Assembly (NCBI RefSeq): GCF_000520595.1
Contig: NZ_KI915039.1
Span: 94,200 to 143,230, forward strand
Origin: Arthrobacter sp. H5
Lineage (GTDB): Bacteria > Actinomycetota > Actinomycetes > Actinomycetales > Micrococcaceae
Reading direction: 5' to 3'
DNA length: 49,031 nt
Positions 34,762-43,770 of this stretch are shown piece after piece. Position 1 is the stretch's first letter, and the number at the start of each line of letters is the position of its first letter. The notes beneath the pieces are model-generated. The model had not been told where the DNA came from and did not search any database. It saw only the letters and a list, made by a program, of their open reading frames with translations. The translations under genes and the position numbers were made by a program.

Positions 34762-36149
34762 ACGAAAGTGTGCGGCCCGGAGCTGTGTGGTGCGAGCAGG
34801 CCTGGCTCGGCGGAAGCGACGGGGTGAAAACCGGAGTCCGCGCAGAGCTCGACGGCAACGGCGTTGTCGCACGGGTGACAACCGGTGCGGAACCCCGAGA
34901 AGGCGATCTGACGCTGCACGGGGTTGCCTTCCCTGCTGCCGCCAACGCGCATTCGCATGCATTCCACCGGGTACTCCGGGGCCGGACCCACGCCTCCGGG
35001 GTGGGTACGTTCTGGACCTGGCGGCGGGAAATGTACCGCGCGGCGAACGCCCTGACACCGGCGCTGTATGAGGAACTGGCCACAGCGGTCTATACGGAGA
35101 TGGTGGTCACCGGTTGGACCAGCGTCGCCGAATTTCACTACGTCCACCACCGCCCCGACGGGAGTCCGTACACAGCTGACGACGACGGCGCCCATGCCAT
35201 GGAGCACGCCCTTGCCCGGGCTGCGGTGACGGCCGGTATCAGGCTCACCCTCCTGGACACCTGCTACCTCGCAGGGGGATTCGACGAGCCAACCAGCCCG
35301 GAACAGGGCAGATTCAGCGACGGCGGTGCCGGAGCCTGGCTGGACCGGTTCACATCCTTGCGAAAGTCGATCGCCGGAGAGTTTGATCCCTCTTTGGTCA
35401 GCGTGGGAGCGGCGCTGCACTCCGTCCGGGCAGTGCCCGAAGAGGAGCTGTCATTGATCGCGGAGCGGCTGCCCCGCGACGTGCCCCTGCACATCCACCT
35501 GTCGGAGCAGAAGCCGGAGAATGCGGCCTGCCTGGCCCGGACCGGCCTGACCCCAACCGGGCTGCTCCACAAACACGGTCTCGTGACCGACCGCCTGTCA
35601 GCGGTTCATGCCACCCACCTGACCGACGAGGATATCCGGACCCTTGGCTCAGCGGGAGCCACCGTGGTGATGTGCCCCACCACCGAGGCGGACCTCGCCG
35701 ACGGTATCGGGCCCGCCTCCGCCCTCCGCGGCGCCGGCGCGCAGATTGCGCTGGGCACTGACCAGCACGCTGTTGTGGACCCGTGGCAGGAGATGCGGGC
35801 CCTTGAATACGGCGAACGATTTGCGTCGGGGGAGCGCGGGCGGTTTGCCCCGGCCAACCTGCACTTCAGTGCCTCCGACGCAGGCTCACGCTCGCAGGCA
35901 AGGCAATTCCCGGGCCTCGAACCGGGACGGGTCTGCGACCTCATGGTGCTGAACCCGCGGAGCACCCGCACTGCCGGATCAGAGCCCGGCCAGCTCGCAA
36001 TGACCGCCACGGCACAGGACGTGACCGCCGTCGTCGTTGGCGGCAGGATCATTGCCCGCGGCGGGGTGCACACAGTGCTCGGCGATCCAGCGGATTTGCT
36101 TGCCGCCGCCATAGCCAAGGTGGGCCAGGCTGCGAAAGGAGCCGCATGA
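34758..36149 (+). CDS. hutF: Formimidoylglutamate deiminase
   Basis: The 463-residue amidohydrolase-superfamily enzyme converts N-formimino-L-glutamate to N-formyl-L-glutamate and ammonia. The metal site includes HSH in AANAHSHAFHRVLRG, then HIHLSEQ, SAVHATHLT and LGTDQHAVVDPWQEMR. This deiminase route differs from the hutG-type formiminoglutamase. GTG 34758 overlaps the upstream M20 stop (GTGA), and its own stop overlaps hutI (ATGA), so all three are translationally coupled. Confidence 0.95.
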   Translation: MNESVRPGAVWCEQAWLGGSDGVKTGVRAELDGNGVVARVTTGAEPREGDLTLHGVAFPAAANAHSHAFHRVLRGRTHASGVGTFWTWRREMYRAANALTPALYEELATAVYTEMVVTGWTSVAEFHYVHHRPDGSPYTADDDGAHAMEHALARAAVTAGIRLTLLDTCYLAGGFDEPTSPEQGRFSDGGAGAWLDRFTSLRKSIAGEFDPSLVSVGAALHSVRAVPEEELSLIAERLPRDVPLHIHLSEQKPENAACLARTGLTPTGLLHKHGLVTDRLSAVHATHLTDEDIRTLGSAGATVVMCPTTEADLADGIGPASALRGAGAQIALGTDQHAVVDPWQEMRALEYGERFASGERGRFAPANLHFSASDAGSRSQARQFPGLEPGRVCDLMVLNPRSTRTAGSEPGQLAMTATAQDVTAVVVGGRIIARGGVHTVLGDPADLLAAAIAKVGQAAKGAA

Positions 36150-37351
36150 GCACCCTCATCACCAACATCGGCGAACTCATGACCCAGGACCGCGACCACA
36201 CAGTGCTACGGAATGCCGCCGTGGTTCTGGAAGGGGAGAGGATCAGCTGGGTCGGCGCCTCAACAGCCGCGCCGGCGGCAGACGATCAGTACGACGCCGA
36301 AGGCCGCGCCTGCCTGCCGGGCTGGGTAGACAGCCACACGCACCTCGTCTTTGCCGGGGACCGGACGGCTGAGTTTGAGGCACGCATGGCGGGTGAGGAC
36401 TATGCGGCGGGAGGCATCGCTGTCACCACCCAGGCCACGCGGAACGCCTCCGACTATGACCTCACCAGGCTGCTGCTGGGCCGCGTGGCAGAGGCCCAAG
36501 CCGGAGGAACCACCTATCTCGAAACGAAAACCGGCTATGGGCTGGACGTCGACCACGAAGCGCGCAGCGCCCGCATCGCCGCAACGGCCGTGGACGAAGT
36601 GACCTACCTGGGCGCACATCTGGTTCCCGCGGGCATCGACGCCGACGACTATGTGCAACTGGTCGCCGGCCCGATGCTCGCCGCCGTGAGGCCCTACGTG
36701 CAGTGGGCCGATGTGTTCTGCGAACGAGGAGCCTTCACCCCCGAGCAGAGCCGCGAGGTGCTGACTGCGTGCCGCGAAGCCGGTCTGGGCCTGCGCGTCC
36801 ATGGAAACCAGCTTGGCCCCGGCGACGGAGTGCAGTTGGCGGTTGAATTCAGCGCAGCCAGCGTGGACCACGTCAACTACCTGACTGACGGTGATATTGC
36901 TGCCCTGGCCGGTTCCTGGTCGGCCTGGGACGGCGGTGCGGGAGCCCGCGGTACCGTAGCCGCCTGCCTACCGGCCTGCGACCTCTCCACCCGCCAGCCT
37001 TTGGCACCCGGGCGGCAATTGCTGGACGCCGGGGTACAGATCGCATTGGCGTCCAACTGCAATCCCGGCACCTCCTACACCACGTCGATGGCTTTCTGCG
37101 TGACCACGGCGGTGCTGCAGATGGGACTCAGCGTCCACGAGGCGGTGCGCGCCGCGACCTGGGGCGGTGCGCTAGCGCTGCACCGCGAAACCGGAATGGA
37201 CGACGACGGCGCCCGCGCCGTAGGCTCCATCGTCGTCGGGCATCGGGCTGACCTGCAGCTCCTCAAGGGTCCCTCCGCAACCCATCTCGCCTACCGGCCG
37301 GGCATCCCGCTCACCCACGCGGTCTGGCGGAAGGGGCATCGCATCGTCTGA
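36146..37351 (+). CDS. hutI: Imidazolonepropionase
   Basis: The 401-residue zinc hydrolase opens the imidazolone ring to give N-formimino-L-glutamate. It has the HxH site in WVDSHTHLVFAGDRTAEFE, a TYLETKTGYGLD segment, LRVHGNQLGPGDGVQL, and ALASNCNPGTSYTTSM at the end of the barrel. ATG 36146 overlaps the hutF stop. It is the last hut gene in the window. A 168-base spacer with repeated ATGATTG/CAATCAT elements separates it from the amino-sugar operon. Confidence 0.96.
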   Translation: MSTLITNIGELMTQDRDHTVLRNAAVVLEGERISWVGASTAAPAADDQYDAEGRACLPGWVDSHTHLVFAGDRTAEFEARMAGEDYAAGGIAVTTQATRNASDYDLTRLLLGRVAEAQAGGTTYLETKTGYGLDVDHEARSARIAATAVDEVTYLGAHLVPAGIDADDYVQLVAGPMLAAVRPYVQWADVFCERGAFTPEQSREVLTACREAGLGLRVHGNQLGPGDGVQLAVEFSAASVDHVNYLTDGDIAALAGSWSAWDGGAGARGTVAACLPACDLSTRQPLAPGRQLLDAGVQIALASNCNPGTSYTTSMAFCVTTAVLQMGLSVHEAVRAATWGGALALHRETGMDDDGARAVGSIVVGHRADLQLLKGPSATHLAYRPGIPLTHAVWRKGHRIV

Positions 37352-37428
37352 TCCGCCGGTTCGACCTACGGCGAAAGAATTCCGTCTGAAGTATTGGTCA
37401 ATACAGGAAAAAGTCCTCTAGACTGTTT

Positions 37429-37489
37429 ATGATTGATATAGATGCTTAATGGTCAAGAACAATCATCAACAATGAATTAAGAATGATTG
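37429..37489. promoter_or_regulatory. Repeated ATGATTG/CAATCAT elements, likely DeoR-type operators
   Basis: ATGATTG occurs at 37429-37435 and 37483-37489, and its complement CAATCAT at 37460-37466, all in an AT-rich patch unlike the neighbouring sequence. Possible promoter: TTGGTC (37394-37399) and TAGACT (37419-37424). The first gene of the downstream operon begins at 37520 after AAGGAG (37504-37509). The DeoR-family protein encoded at the operon end is the obvious candidate binder. Confidence 0.6.
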
Positions 37490-37519
37490 ATTGACCGAAA
37501 CACAAGGAGTTTGACGCAG

Positions 37520-38440
37520 ATGGCCCAGCAGATCGATCACACCACGGCACTGCCGGGAACCTACATGGACCTGGAACTTCGTTCGCAGCCGGATGTGTGG
37601 CTCCAAGCACTCCAGCAGTCTGCCACCGAAAATCTTCTTCCAGCGGACGGTCTGCGCGTGGCCGTTGTGGGCTGTGGCACCTCCTGGTTCATGGCACAGT
37701 GCTATGCCGCAGCGCGGGAAGCGGTGGGCAAAGGAGTAACGGATGCTTTCGCGGCGTCGGAGGCCCCGAACCTGGGGAACCGCGGCTACGACGCGGTGGT
37801 AACGATCACCCGGTCCGGAACCACCACTGAAGTACTCCAACTCCTGACTGAACTCAAGGGTTTCATCCCGACGGTCGCGGTGATCGGGGATGTTGAATCA
37901 CCCATCATCGGACTTGCCGACACTGTGATCGGCCTCCCGTACGCGGATGAGCGATCAGTTGTGCAGACGCGGTTCGCCACCACTGCGCTGGTCTACCTGC
38001 TCAGCTCGCTGGGCATGAACCTGGAGAAGGCAGTGGAAGATGCGCGGGACGCGCTGCGTGAGGAAATCGGGCCGGAGCTCCTGGAGGCGGAGCAGTTCAC
38101 CTTCCTGGGAACCGGCTGGACCGTTGGCTTGGCACACGAAGCCGGACTGAAAATGCGCGAGGCCGTTCAGGGATGGACTGAGTCGTATCCCGCCATGGAA
38201 TACCGCCACGGACCCATCTCCATTGCGGCGCCCGGCCGGGTAGTCTGGCTGTTCGGAAATACCGTGGACGGACTTGAAGGGGATGTGCGACGCACCGGCG
38301 CCCTGTTCGTTCACTCCCGGCGCCACCCGCTCGCCGAGCTGGTGCGGTTGCACAAGGTCACCCTGGACCGTGCACTTGCCCGCGGCCTCGACCCTGACCA
38401 GCCGCGTAACCTGACACGCTCAGTCATTCTCGACGGCTAG
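37520..38440 (+). CDS. agaS: SIS-domain sugar isomerase/deaminase (AgaS-like)
   Basis: The 306-residue protein has two SIS (sugar-phosphate isomerase) domains. The first shows VAVVGCGTSWFMAQCY and ITRSGTTTEVLQLLTEL, and the second TFLGTGWTVGLAHEAGLKMR and EYRHGPIS. In AgaS-type enzymes it deaminates and isomerises galactosamine-6-phosphate to tagatose-6-phosphate. A glutamine-using GlmS domain is absent, so it acts catabolically. ATG 37520 has AAGGAG ten bases upstream. It heads an overlapping five-gene operon. Confidence 0.82.
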   Translation: MAQQIDHTTALPGTYMDLELRSQPDVWLQALQQSATENLLPADGLRVAVVGCGTSWFMAQCYAAAREAVGKGVTDAFAASEAPNLGNRGYDAVVTITRSGTTTEVLQLLTELKGFIPTVAVIGDVESPIIGLADTVIGLPYADERSVVQTRFATTALVYLLSSLGMNLEKAVEDARDALREEIGPELLEAEQFTFLGTGWTVGLAHEAGLKMREAVQGWTESYPAMEYRHGPISIAAPGRVVWLFGNTVDGLEGDVRRTGALFVHSRRHPLAELVRLHKVTLDRALARGLDPDQPRNLTRSVILDG

Positions 38441-38449
38441 GTGGCCACG

Positions 38450-39418
38450 ATGTCCTCCGCTGAAACCACCACGCCCCGGCAAGCGGCGCCACCGCCCAAC
38501 GTCCACGGCGCTTCAGTACTCACCGTCGACGTTGGCGGAACCGACCTGAAATCCGCCCTCTCGGATGCAGCCGGCGCACTGGCGGATGTTCGGCGGGTTG
38601 GAACTCCGCGCAGCGTTGACCATCCGGGAGACGCGGTGGTGGAACGCACGGTTGAGCTGCTGAATGAATACCGGCTTGCCTGGCCGGACCGCCCCATCGG
38701 TGCCATCGGAATGATTGCCCCGGGACTGGTGGATGAAGTGCGGGGTGTGGGTGTTTTTTCGGCGAATCTTGGGTGGCGGGACTACCCGTTCGCAGAGCGG
38801 GTCAACGCGATCACCGGCCTGCCCGTGACTTTTGGGCACGACGTCGGCGCGGCCGGAGAAGCCGAAGTCCGGCTGGGTGCCGCTCAGGGATTGTCCGACG
38901 TGGTGGTCATGATCATCGGAACCGGGATCGCTGCCGCAGTGTTCTGCGGTGGACAGCGGGTGCAGGGCGGGGGATTCGCCGGTGAGGTTGGCCATGCCCA
39001 GGTGCCCGGTGGAGAACGCTGCGCCTGCGGAGCCATGGGGTGCCTGGAAACTGTCGGATCCGCCGGCGCAATTGCCAGGCGCTACTCTCAGCGCTCGGGT
39101 GTTGCAGTGGATGGGGCACGGGAGGTGCTGAAGCTGGCCCAGTTAGGAGATCGGCATGCTGCAGACGTGGTCGACGACGCGGTTGCAGCTCTGGCGTTCA
39201 GCGTGGGACAGCTTGCAGCGACGCTCGGAACGGAAGCCGTGGTTATTGGCGGTGGCCTGGCCCAGGCCGGTGAGCAACTGTTCGATCCGTTGCGCAGGGC
39301 CGTCGACAATGCGCTCTCCTTCCACCGCCGGCCCCGCCTGCTGGCTGCCCGGATGGGGCAGGACGCCGGTCTGATCGGTGCCGCACTGCGGGCCCGCGGT
39401 CTGTTGGAAACCCCATGA
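38450..39418 (+). CDS. ROK-family sugar kinase
   Basis: The protein of about 322 residues is a ROK kinase: LTVDVGGTDLKSAL (N-terminal phosphate loop), IGTGIAAAVFCGG, GEVGHAQVPGGERCACGAMG with the CxCGxxGC zinc motif, then ETVGSAGAIARRY. In this operon it likely phosphorylates galactosamine, N-acetylgalactosamine or a related hexosamine, giving the substrate for the SIS enzyme. ATG 38450 has AGGTGG five bases upstream; GTG 38441, immediately after the previous stop, is the alternative. Its stop overlaps the next start (ATGA). Confidence 0.87.
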   Translation: MSSAETTTPRQAAPPPNVHGASVLTVDVGGTDLKSALSDAAGALADVRRVGTPRSVDHPGDAVVERTVELLNEYRLAWPDRPIGAIGMIAPGLVDEVRGVGVFSANLGWRDYPFAERVNAITGLPVTFGHDVGAAGEAEVRLGAAQGLSDVVVMIIGTGIAAAVFCGGQRVQGGGFAGEVGHAQVPGGERCACGAMGCLETVGSAGAIARRYSQRSGVAVDGAREVLKLAQLGDRHAADVVDDAVAALAFSVGQLAATLGTEAVVIGGGLAQAGEQLFDPLRRAVDNALSFHRRPRLLAARMGQDAGLIGAALRARGLLETP

Positions 39419-40422
39419 ACACCAGCGACGACGGCACGGAGGCCGGGTACCGGCTGACTGGTCCAGTGGTCACGGTTACCCCAAATCCGGCGGTCGACCT
39501 GACCTACTCGGTTGACGGCATCACAGCCGGACACACGCACCGTATGCCGCCTCCGCTGAGCCGCGCAGGCGGCAAGGGTTTGAACGTAGCACGCGTGATT
39601 CACGCCGCCGGTTACCCAACCCTGGCCATCGCCACGGCTGGAGCAGGCACAGGCGCCGAGTTTTCCGCCGAACTGCAGTCAAGCGGGGTGCCCCACGAAC
39701 TGGTGCCCGTTGCCGCGCCCACCCGCCGGAGCCTGGCCTTCGTGGACACAGCGGACAATGAGACCAGCATCTTCAACGAGCAGGGCGGACGCCTCTCTCC
39801 TTCTGAATGGAGCGCACTGGACGCGCTCATCGCAGACAAGCTGGCGGGAGCAGGCTGCCTGGTGGGATCCGGCAGCCTGCCCGAAGATGCACCCGCAGAC
39901 TTCTATCCCCGCCTCGTGGCGAAGGCCGCGGAGTTCAAAGTTCCCTGCATCATCGACACGTCTGGAAGCGCGCTTCTGAAGGCCGCCGACGCCGGAGCGG
40001 ACGTGCTCAAACCAAATCACCACGAACTGATGGGGGCCACGGGCATCGGCACTCTCGATGCCGCAGCCGCCAACCTGCTGGACCGGGGCGTCAGGCTCCT
40101 GTTCGTGAGCTGCGGAGCCGACGGGCTTCGGGCCTACAGCGCCGACGACCGCTCGCGCGCCTGGCATGCCCGGCTGCCGGAGCCGCTCACCGGCAATCCA
40201 ACCGGAGCCGGCGATGCCGCCGTCGCCGCGATCGCCGTCGTTCTCGCCGCCGGCGTGACGGATCCCCGCGCCATGTTGACGCTTGCTGCCTCCTGGTCCG
40301 CAGCAGCTGTCCTCATGCCGGCCGCAGGCGAGATCCACCACAGCCACGCAGACCTTACCGCCTGCCTTGAGTTGACGAGCGTCCCCACCCGCCAACCTAC
40401 CGAAATGGACCACGCATCATGA
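39415..40422 (+). CDS. PfkB-family sugar-phosphate kinase (tagatose-6-phosphate kinase / 1-phosphofructokinase type)
   Basis: The 335-residue ribokinase-like enzyme has TVTPNPAVDLTYSVDGI, the sugar-binding AGGKGLNVARVIHAAG and the catalytic/anion-hole GNPTGAGDAAVAAIAV. LacC/FruK-type proteins share this pattern. In the order SIS-ROK-PfkB-aldolase it most likely converts tagatose-6-phosphate to tagatose-1,6-bisphosphate. It overlaps both neighbours by four bases. Fructose-1-phosphate kinase activity cannot be excluded from sequence alone. Confidence 0.87.
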   Translation: MNTSDDGTEAGYRLTGPVVTVTPNPAVDLTYSVDGITAGHTHRMPPPLSRAGGKGLNVARVIHAAGYPTLAIATAGAGTGAEFSAELQSSGVPHELVPVAAPTRRSLAFVDTADNETSIFNEQGGRLSPSEWSALDALIADKLAGAGCLVGSGSLPEDAPADFYPRLVAKAAEFKVPCIIDTSGSALLKAADAGADVLKPNHHELMGATGIGTLDAAAANLLDRGVRLLFVSCGADGLRAYSADDRSRAWHARLPEPLTGNPTGAGDAAVAAIAVVLAAGVTDPRAMLTLAASWSAAAVLMPAAGEIHHSHADLTACLELTSVPTRQPTEMDHAS

Positions 40423-41285
40423 CCCTGGCATCCACCCGCGAACTCATGGCGGACGCCGCCCGCGCCGGAACCGGGATCGGTGCCTTCAACGTCATCCAGT
40501 TGGAGACCGCCCAGGGCCTGGTGGCAGGCGCGGAGAAGGCGGGGTTACCCGTCATCCTGCAGGTATCGGAGAACTGTATCGCCTACCACGGGGGCCTGGA
40601 GCCCATTGGACTGGCAACCCTGGCGGTGGCACGAGCAGCGTCCGTGCCGGTTGCGGTGCACCTGGACCATGCAGAGGACCCGGAGCTGGCCATGCGGGCG
40701 GTGGATCTGGGGTTTGGTTCCGTCATGTACGACGGCGCTCACCTCGACTTCGCGGACAACGTTGCCACCACGGCGCGGGTCGCCGCGTACGCGCATCAGC
40801 GCGGTATCTATGTCGAGGCGGAACTTGGCAAAGTGGGCGGCAAGGATGGCGCGCACGCGCCGGGCGTGCGCACGGACCCGCGGGAGGCCGCCGATTTTGT
40901 CGCTGCAACCCGGGTGGATGCCCTCGCCGTCGCGGTCGGTTCCTCACATGCGATGACGCAGCGCAGCGCGGAACTGGACCTCGAACTGATTGCACGGCTG
41001 CGCGACGCACTGTCCGTTCCACTGGTGTTGCACGGCTCCTCGGGTGTGGCGGATGGGACAATTGCCGCGGCAATCCACGCAGGCATGACCAAAATCAACG
41101 TCTCCACCCACCTCAACGGCTTCTTCACCCGTGCAGTCCGGGCATTCCTGAACGCCAACCCCGACGTTGTCGACCCGCGAAAGTACGTCGCCGAGGGCCG
41201 TGCGGCGTTGGTGCCCGAAACGGCACGGCTCCTGACATTGTTCGCCGGCAAACCAGGCACCACCACCATTGAAAGGGTCCTGTGA
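40419..41285 (+). CDS. Class II ketose-bisphosphate aldolase (GatY/KbaY-like)
   Basis: The 288-residue zinc aldolase has GAFNVIQLETAQGLVAGAE, VAVHLDHAEDPELAMRAVD (catalytic Asp and zinc His), YVEAELGKVGGKDG (Glu near zinc), LVLHGSSGVAD (zinc His) and GMTKINVSTHLN (phosphate-binding Asn). These proteins split tagatose- or fructose-1,6-bisphosphate to two triose phosphates. With the upstream kinase it probably finishes the tagatose route. It overlaps the PfkB gene and the DeoR regulator by four bases each. Confidence 0.92.
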   Translation: MTLASTRELMADAARAGTGIGAFNVIQLETAQGLVAGAEKAGLPVILQVSENCIAYHGGLEPIGLATLAVARAASVPVAVHLDHAEDPELAMRAVDLGFGSVMYDGAHLDFADNVATTARVAAYAHQRGIYVEAELGKVGGKDGAHAPGVRTDPREAADFVAATRVDALAVAVGSSHAMTQRSAELDLELIARLRDALSVPLVLHGSSGVADGTIAAAIHAGMTKINVSTHLNGFFTRAVRAFLNANPDVVDPRKYVAEGRAALVPETARLLTLFAGKPGTTTIERVL

Positions 41286-42085
41286 TGAAACGAGGTGAAC
41301 GGCTCAATGCCATTCTCGACCTGTTGTCCGAGTCCAACCAGGTGGACGTTGATGACATCGTGAGCAAGCTGTCGGTGTCTCCAGCCACGGCCCGGCGCGA
41401 CCTGGACAGCCTCGCTTCCCAACGCCTCTTGACCAGGACAAGGGGCGGAGCGACCATCGAGTCGGTGGCCTACGACCTGCCGGTGCGCTACAACCGGGAC
41501 AATCATGCTGAGCAGAAACGCGCGATCGCCTACGCCGCCAGTGAGCTCATCCCCAAGGGCTCCGTCATTGGCTTGTGTGGGGGGACCACCAGTACCGCCA
41601 TCGCCTCTGCGCTCAGCATGCGCCGCGACTTGATGGAACCGTCCAACAAGCCCACCCTGACGGTGGTGACCAACGCCATCAACATCGCCGCCCAGCTTGC
41701 CGTCCGCCCCAACATCAAAATCATGGTGACGGGAGGGATTGTCAATCCCCGGTCCTATGAGCTGGTGGGCCCTTACACCGACGTTATCCTGCAGCGGGTT
41801 GCCCTCGACTTCGCCTTTATCGGGGTCAACGGCCTCGACGCAGTGGTTGGCCCAACGGTCAACGATGAAGGGGAGGCCGCCGTGAACGCCCTTGTGGCAC
41901 GCAGGGCATCCAAGGCGTACATCGTGGCCGATTCCTCCAAGATCGGCGAACGGTCCTTCGCCACGATGACCGGTTACGTGTTCAGCAACCTCATCACCGA
42001 CTCCGGCATCACTCCGGAAGAGGTGCAGGCCTTCGAGGAGCATGGAACCAGGGTCATCGTTGCTCCGCCGGTGGACACTGACTAA
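41282..42085 (+). CDS. DeoR/GlpR-family transcriptional regulator
   Basis: The 267-residue repressor has an N-terminal helix-turn-helix (VDVDDIVSKLSVSPATARRD) and the DeoRC sugar-phosphate sensor domain with IGLCGGTTSTAIASAL, a typical phosphate-binding loop, and FAFIGVNGLDA. It probably senses a phosphosugar intermediate and represses its own operon through the ATGATTG elements before agaS. GTG 41282 overlaps the aldolase stop (GTGA); an ATG directly follows. Confidence 0.92.
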   Translation: MMKRGERLNAILDLLSESNQVDVDDIVSKLSVSPATARRDLDSLASQRLLTRTRGGATIESVAYDLPVRYNRDNHAEQKRAIAYAASELIPKGSVIGLCGGTTSTAIASALSMRRDLMEPSNKPTLTVVTNAINIAAQLAVRPNIKIMVTGGIVNPRSYELVGPYTDVILQRVALDFAFIGVNGLDAVVGPTVNDEGEAAVNALVARRASKAYIVADSSKIGERSFATMTGYVFSNLITDSGITPEEVQAFEEHGTRVIVAPPVDTD

Positions 42086-42165
42086 CCGTAAATCCTAACC
42101 GTCGACCAAAGCTGCAAGCGGTAAGCGCGGAGACCTCATCACTCGTGTCGGTAAAGTGACTTAGC

Positions 42166-42978
42166 ATGCACGCCAACCCGCCCGGACCACAACCATTGGA
42201 ACCCCGCCAGCCGACGTCGTCGTCGGTTCCTGAACCCGGCAGGCGCCGGATCACGGCGGAGATCCTGATTGTGTTGGGGCTTTCCCTGGGACAGTCCGCC
42301 GTGTACGCCGCTGTCGATCTGATCGACAAGCTCACCCAGGCGCCGTTGGCTTCCCAGACCACCCGCCTGAACCCCGTTCTCGATGACAGGCAGTACTTTG
42401 ACCTGACCTACCAGTTGCTGAGTATCTTCTTTGCCCTGGTTCCGGTGGTGCTGGTATTATTCCTGCTGACTGAACCGGGGAAGTCGGCGTTTCGCCGGCT
42501 GGGCTTCACCTTCACCAACCCCAAGGTGGACTTTGGCCTGGGCCTAGGCCTGGCGGCCGTTATCGGCGTCGGAACCCTAGGCGTCTACGCGGCCGGCCGC
42601 GCACTCGGACTGACGACGGCGATCGTTCCCACGGCGCTCGATACGTACTGGTGGACGCTGCCCGTGCTGGTGCTCTCTGCGGTCAGGCATGCAGTGCTTG
42701 AGGAAGTGATTGTGGTGGGCTACCTGTTTGAACGGTTGGGCCACCTACGGTGGTCGGTACCAGCCATCATTGTGGTGTCAGCGCTGATTCGGGGCAGCTA
42801 TCACTTGTACCAGGGGTTTGGCCCATTCATCGGAAACGTGGTGATGGGGCTTATCTTTGGCTATGCCTACACCAGGACCAAACGGGTGATGCCGCTGGTG
42901 GTGGCCCACGCGCTGCTCGATATCGCAGGATTTGTGGGCTTTGCCCTGTTTGGGCCGGCCATAGGTATTGGCAGCTGA
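42166..42978 (+). CDS. CPBP-family intramembrane metalloprotease-like protein
   Basis: A 270-residue membrane protein with about seven or eight hydrophobic segments and the CPBP/Abi motifs: AVLEEVIVVGYLFERL (Glu-Glu pair; the usual EExxxR Arg is replaced), ALIRGSYHLYQG (second motif with His), and VVAHALLDIAGF (HxxxD). This resembles prenyl-protein proteases or bacteriocin-immunity proteins of the family. The substrate is unknown. It is monocistronic, convergent with the glyoxalase-like gene. Confidence 0.85.
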   Translation: MHANPPGPQPLEPRQPTSSSVPEPGRRRITAEILIVLGLSLGQSAVYAAVDLIDKLTQAPLASQTTRLNPVLDDRQYFDLTYQLLSIFFALVPVVLVLFLLTEPGKSAFRRLGFTFTNPKVDFGLGLGLAAVIGVGTLGVYAAGRALGLTTAIVPTALDTYWWTLPVLVLSAVRHAVLEEVIVVGYLFERLGHLRWSVPAIIVVSALIRGSYHLYQGFGPFIGNVVMGLIFGYAYTRTKRVMPLVVAHALLDIAGFVGFALFGPAIGIGS

Positions 42979-42996
42979 TCGCGGGTGTGAACCGAC

Positions 42997-43638
42997 TCAG
43001 ATTGTGACTGGACCTTTGGCTGTTTCGAAGGTGACCGACATGATTCCAGGGGTTCCGTTCGGCGCAACCCATTCCACGTCAACGTCCTCCAACGGATGGG
43101 TTGCGGGGGTTCCGAGCCACTCGGCAACCCGGTCGGAGGACCCGGCGATGGTGAGGGCGTTCAGCTTCACAGTTGCTTCGCGTGCCTGTGATGGATGGAT
43201 GGCTTCAGTGCCATCATCCCAGCGGATCATGTACGGGACCTGCGGGTCTGCAATGAGCCCTTTGATGCCAATCTGCTGCCACGTCAGCTCCTGACCATCC
43301 GGGAACTTTCTGTTGCCGGGAACGGAGCTTCGGCCGAGCCGCTGCTCGAAGGGCATAAGGTCATCCACTGCAACGCACCAGCCCATCCACCCGCCACCGG
43401 CTTCGGAGCGGGCACGGACGGCCTGGCCAAATGGAGCCTTGTCCGAGGCGGGGTGCGAAAGAACCTCCACCACTTCAAGATACTGGCCGTTAACTAGGGG
43501 GATGATCATATTGCGCGTGCCGAAACGGGGATGGACTCCTCCCCGCACAAAGTCGACGCCAAGGGCGTCCGAAATTCGCTCAGCGGTGGCAGCGAGACCG
43601 TCGGGTTCACAGGCATAAGAGACATGATCCAAGCGCAT
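42997..43638 (-). CDS. Glyoxalase-like (VOC superfamily, Glyoxalase_3 type) protein
   Basis: The 213-residue protein starts MRLDHVSYACEPDGLAATAE, typical for the Glyoxalase_3-like family. It continues FGTRNMIIPLVNGQYLEVVEV, GWMGWCVAVDDL, and MIRWDDGTEAIHPSQA, where a second module begins. The function is unknown; metal or small-ligand binding is expected. ATG 43638 is preferred over an in-frame start at 43719, because the opening motif matches the family start. It diverges from metX. Confidence 0.78.
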   Translation of the reverse strand: MRLDHVSYACEPDGLAATAERISDALGVDFVRGGVHPRFGTRNMIIPLVNGQYLEVVEVLSHPASDKAPFGQAVRARSEAGGGWMGWCVAVDDLMPFEQRLGRSSVPGNRKFPDGQELTWQQIGIKGLIADPQVPYMIRWDDGTEAIHPSQAREATVKLNALTIAGSSDRVAEWLGTPATHPLEDVDVEWVAPNGTPGIMSVTFETAKGPVTI

Positions 43639-43770
43639 GGCTTCATCTTGGCACTTTGTGATGGGCGTCTCGACTAAGGGTTGCCTTACCTGATCTTTGC
43701 GGGGGATTGACTGTTTCACAGCGGGTCACATATTTGCGGGTTCAAGAGGGTTTCGGGTTTCCTTGGAACA

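Noticed and set aside
40808-42043. 411-codon open frame antisense to aldolase and deoR
   Set aside because: It spans two well-supported genes on the other strand and shows no domain.
42700-42760. CPBP protease being inactive because the usual EExxxR Arg is absent
   Set aside because: I recall EEVIVVGYL-type motifs as common in Arthrobacter homologues, so this is probably lineage-typical rather than a defect.
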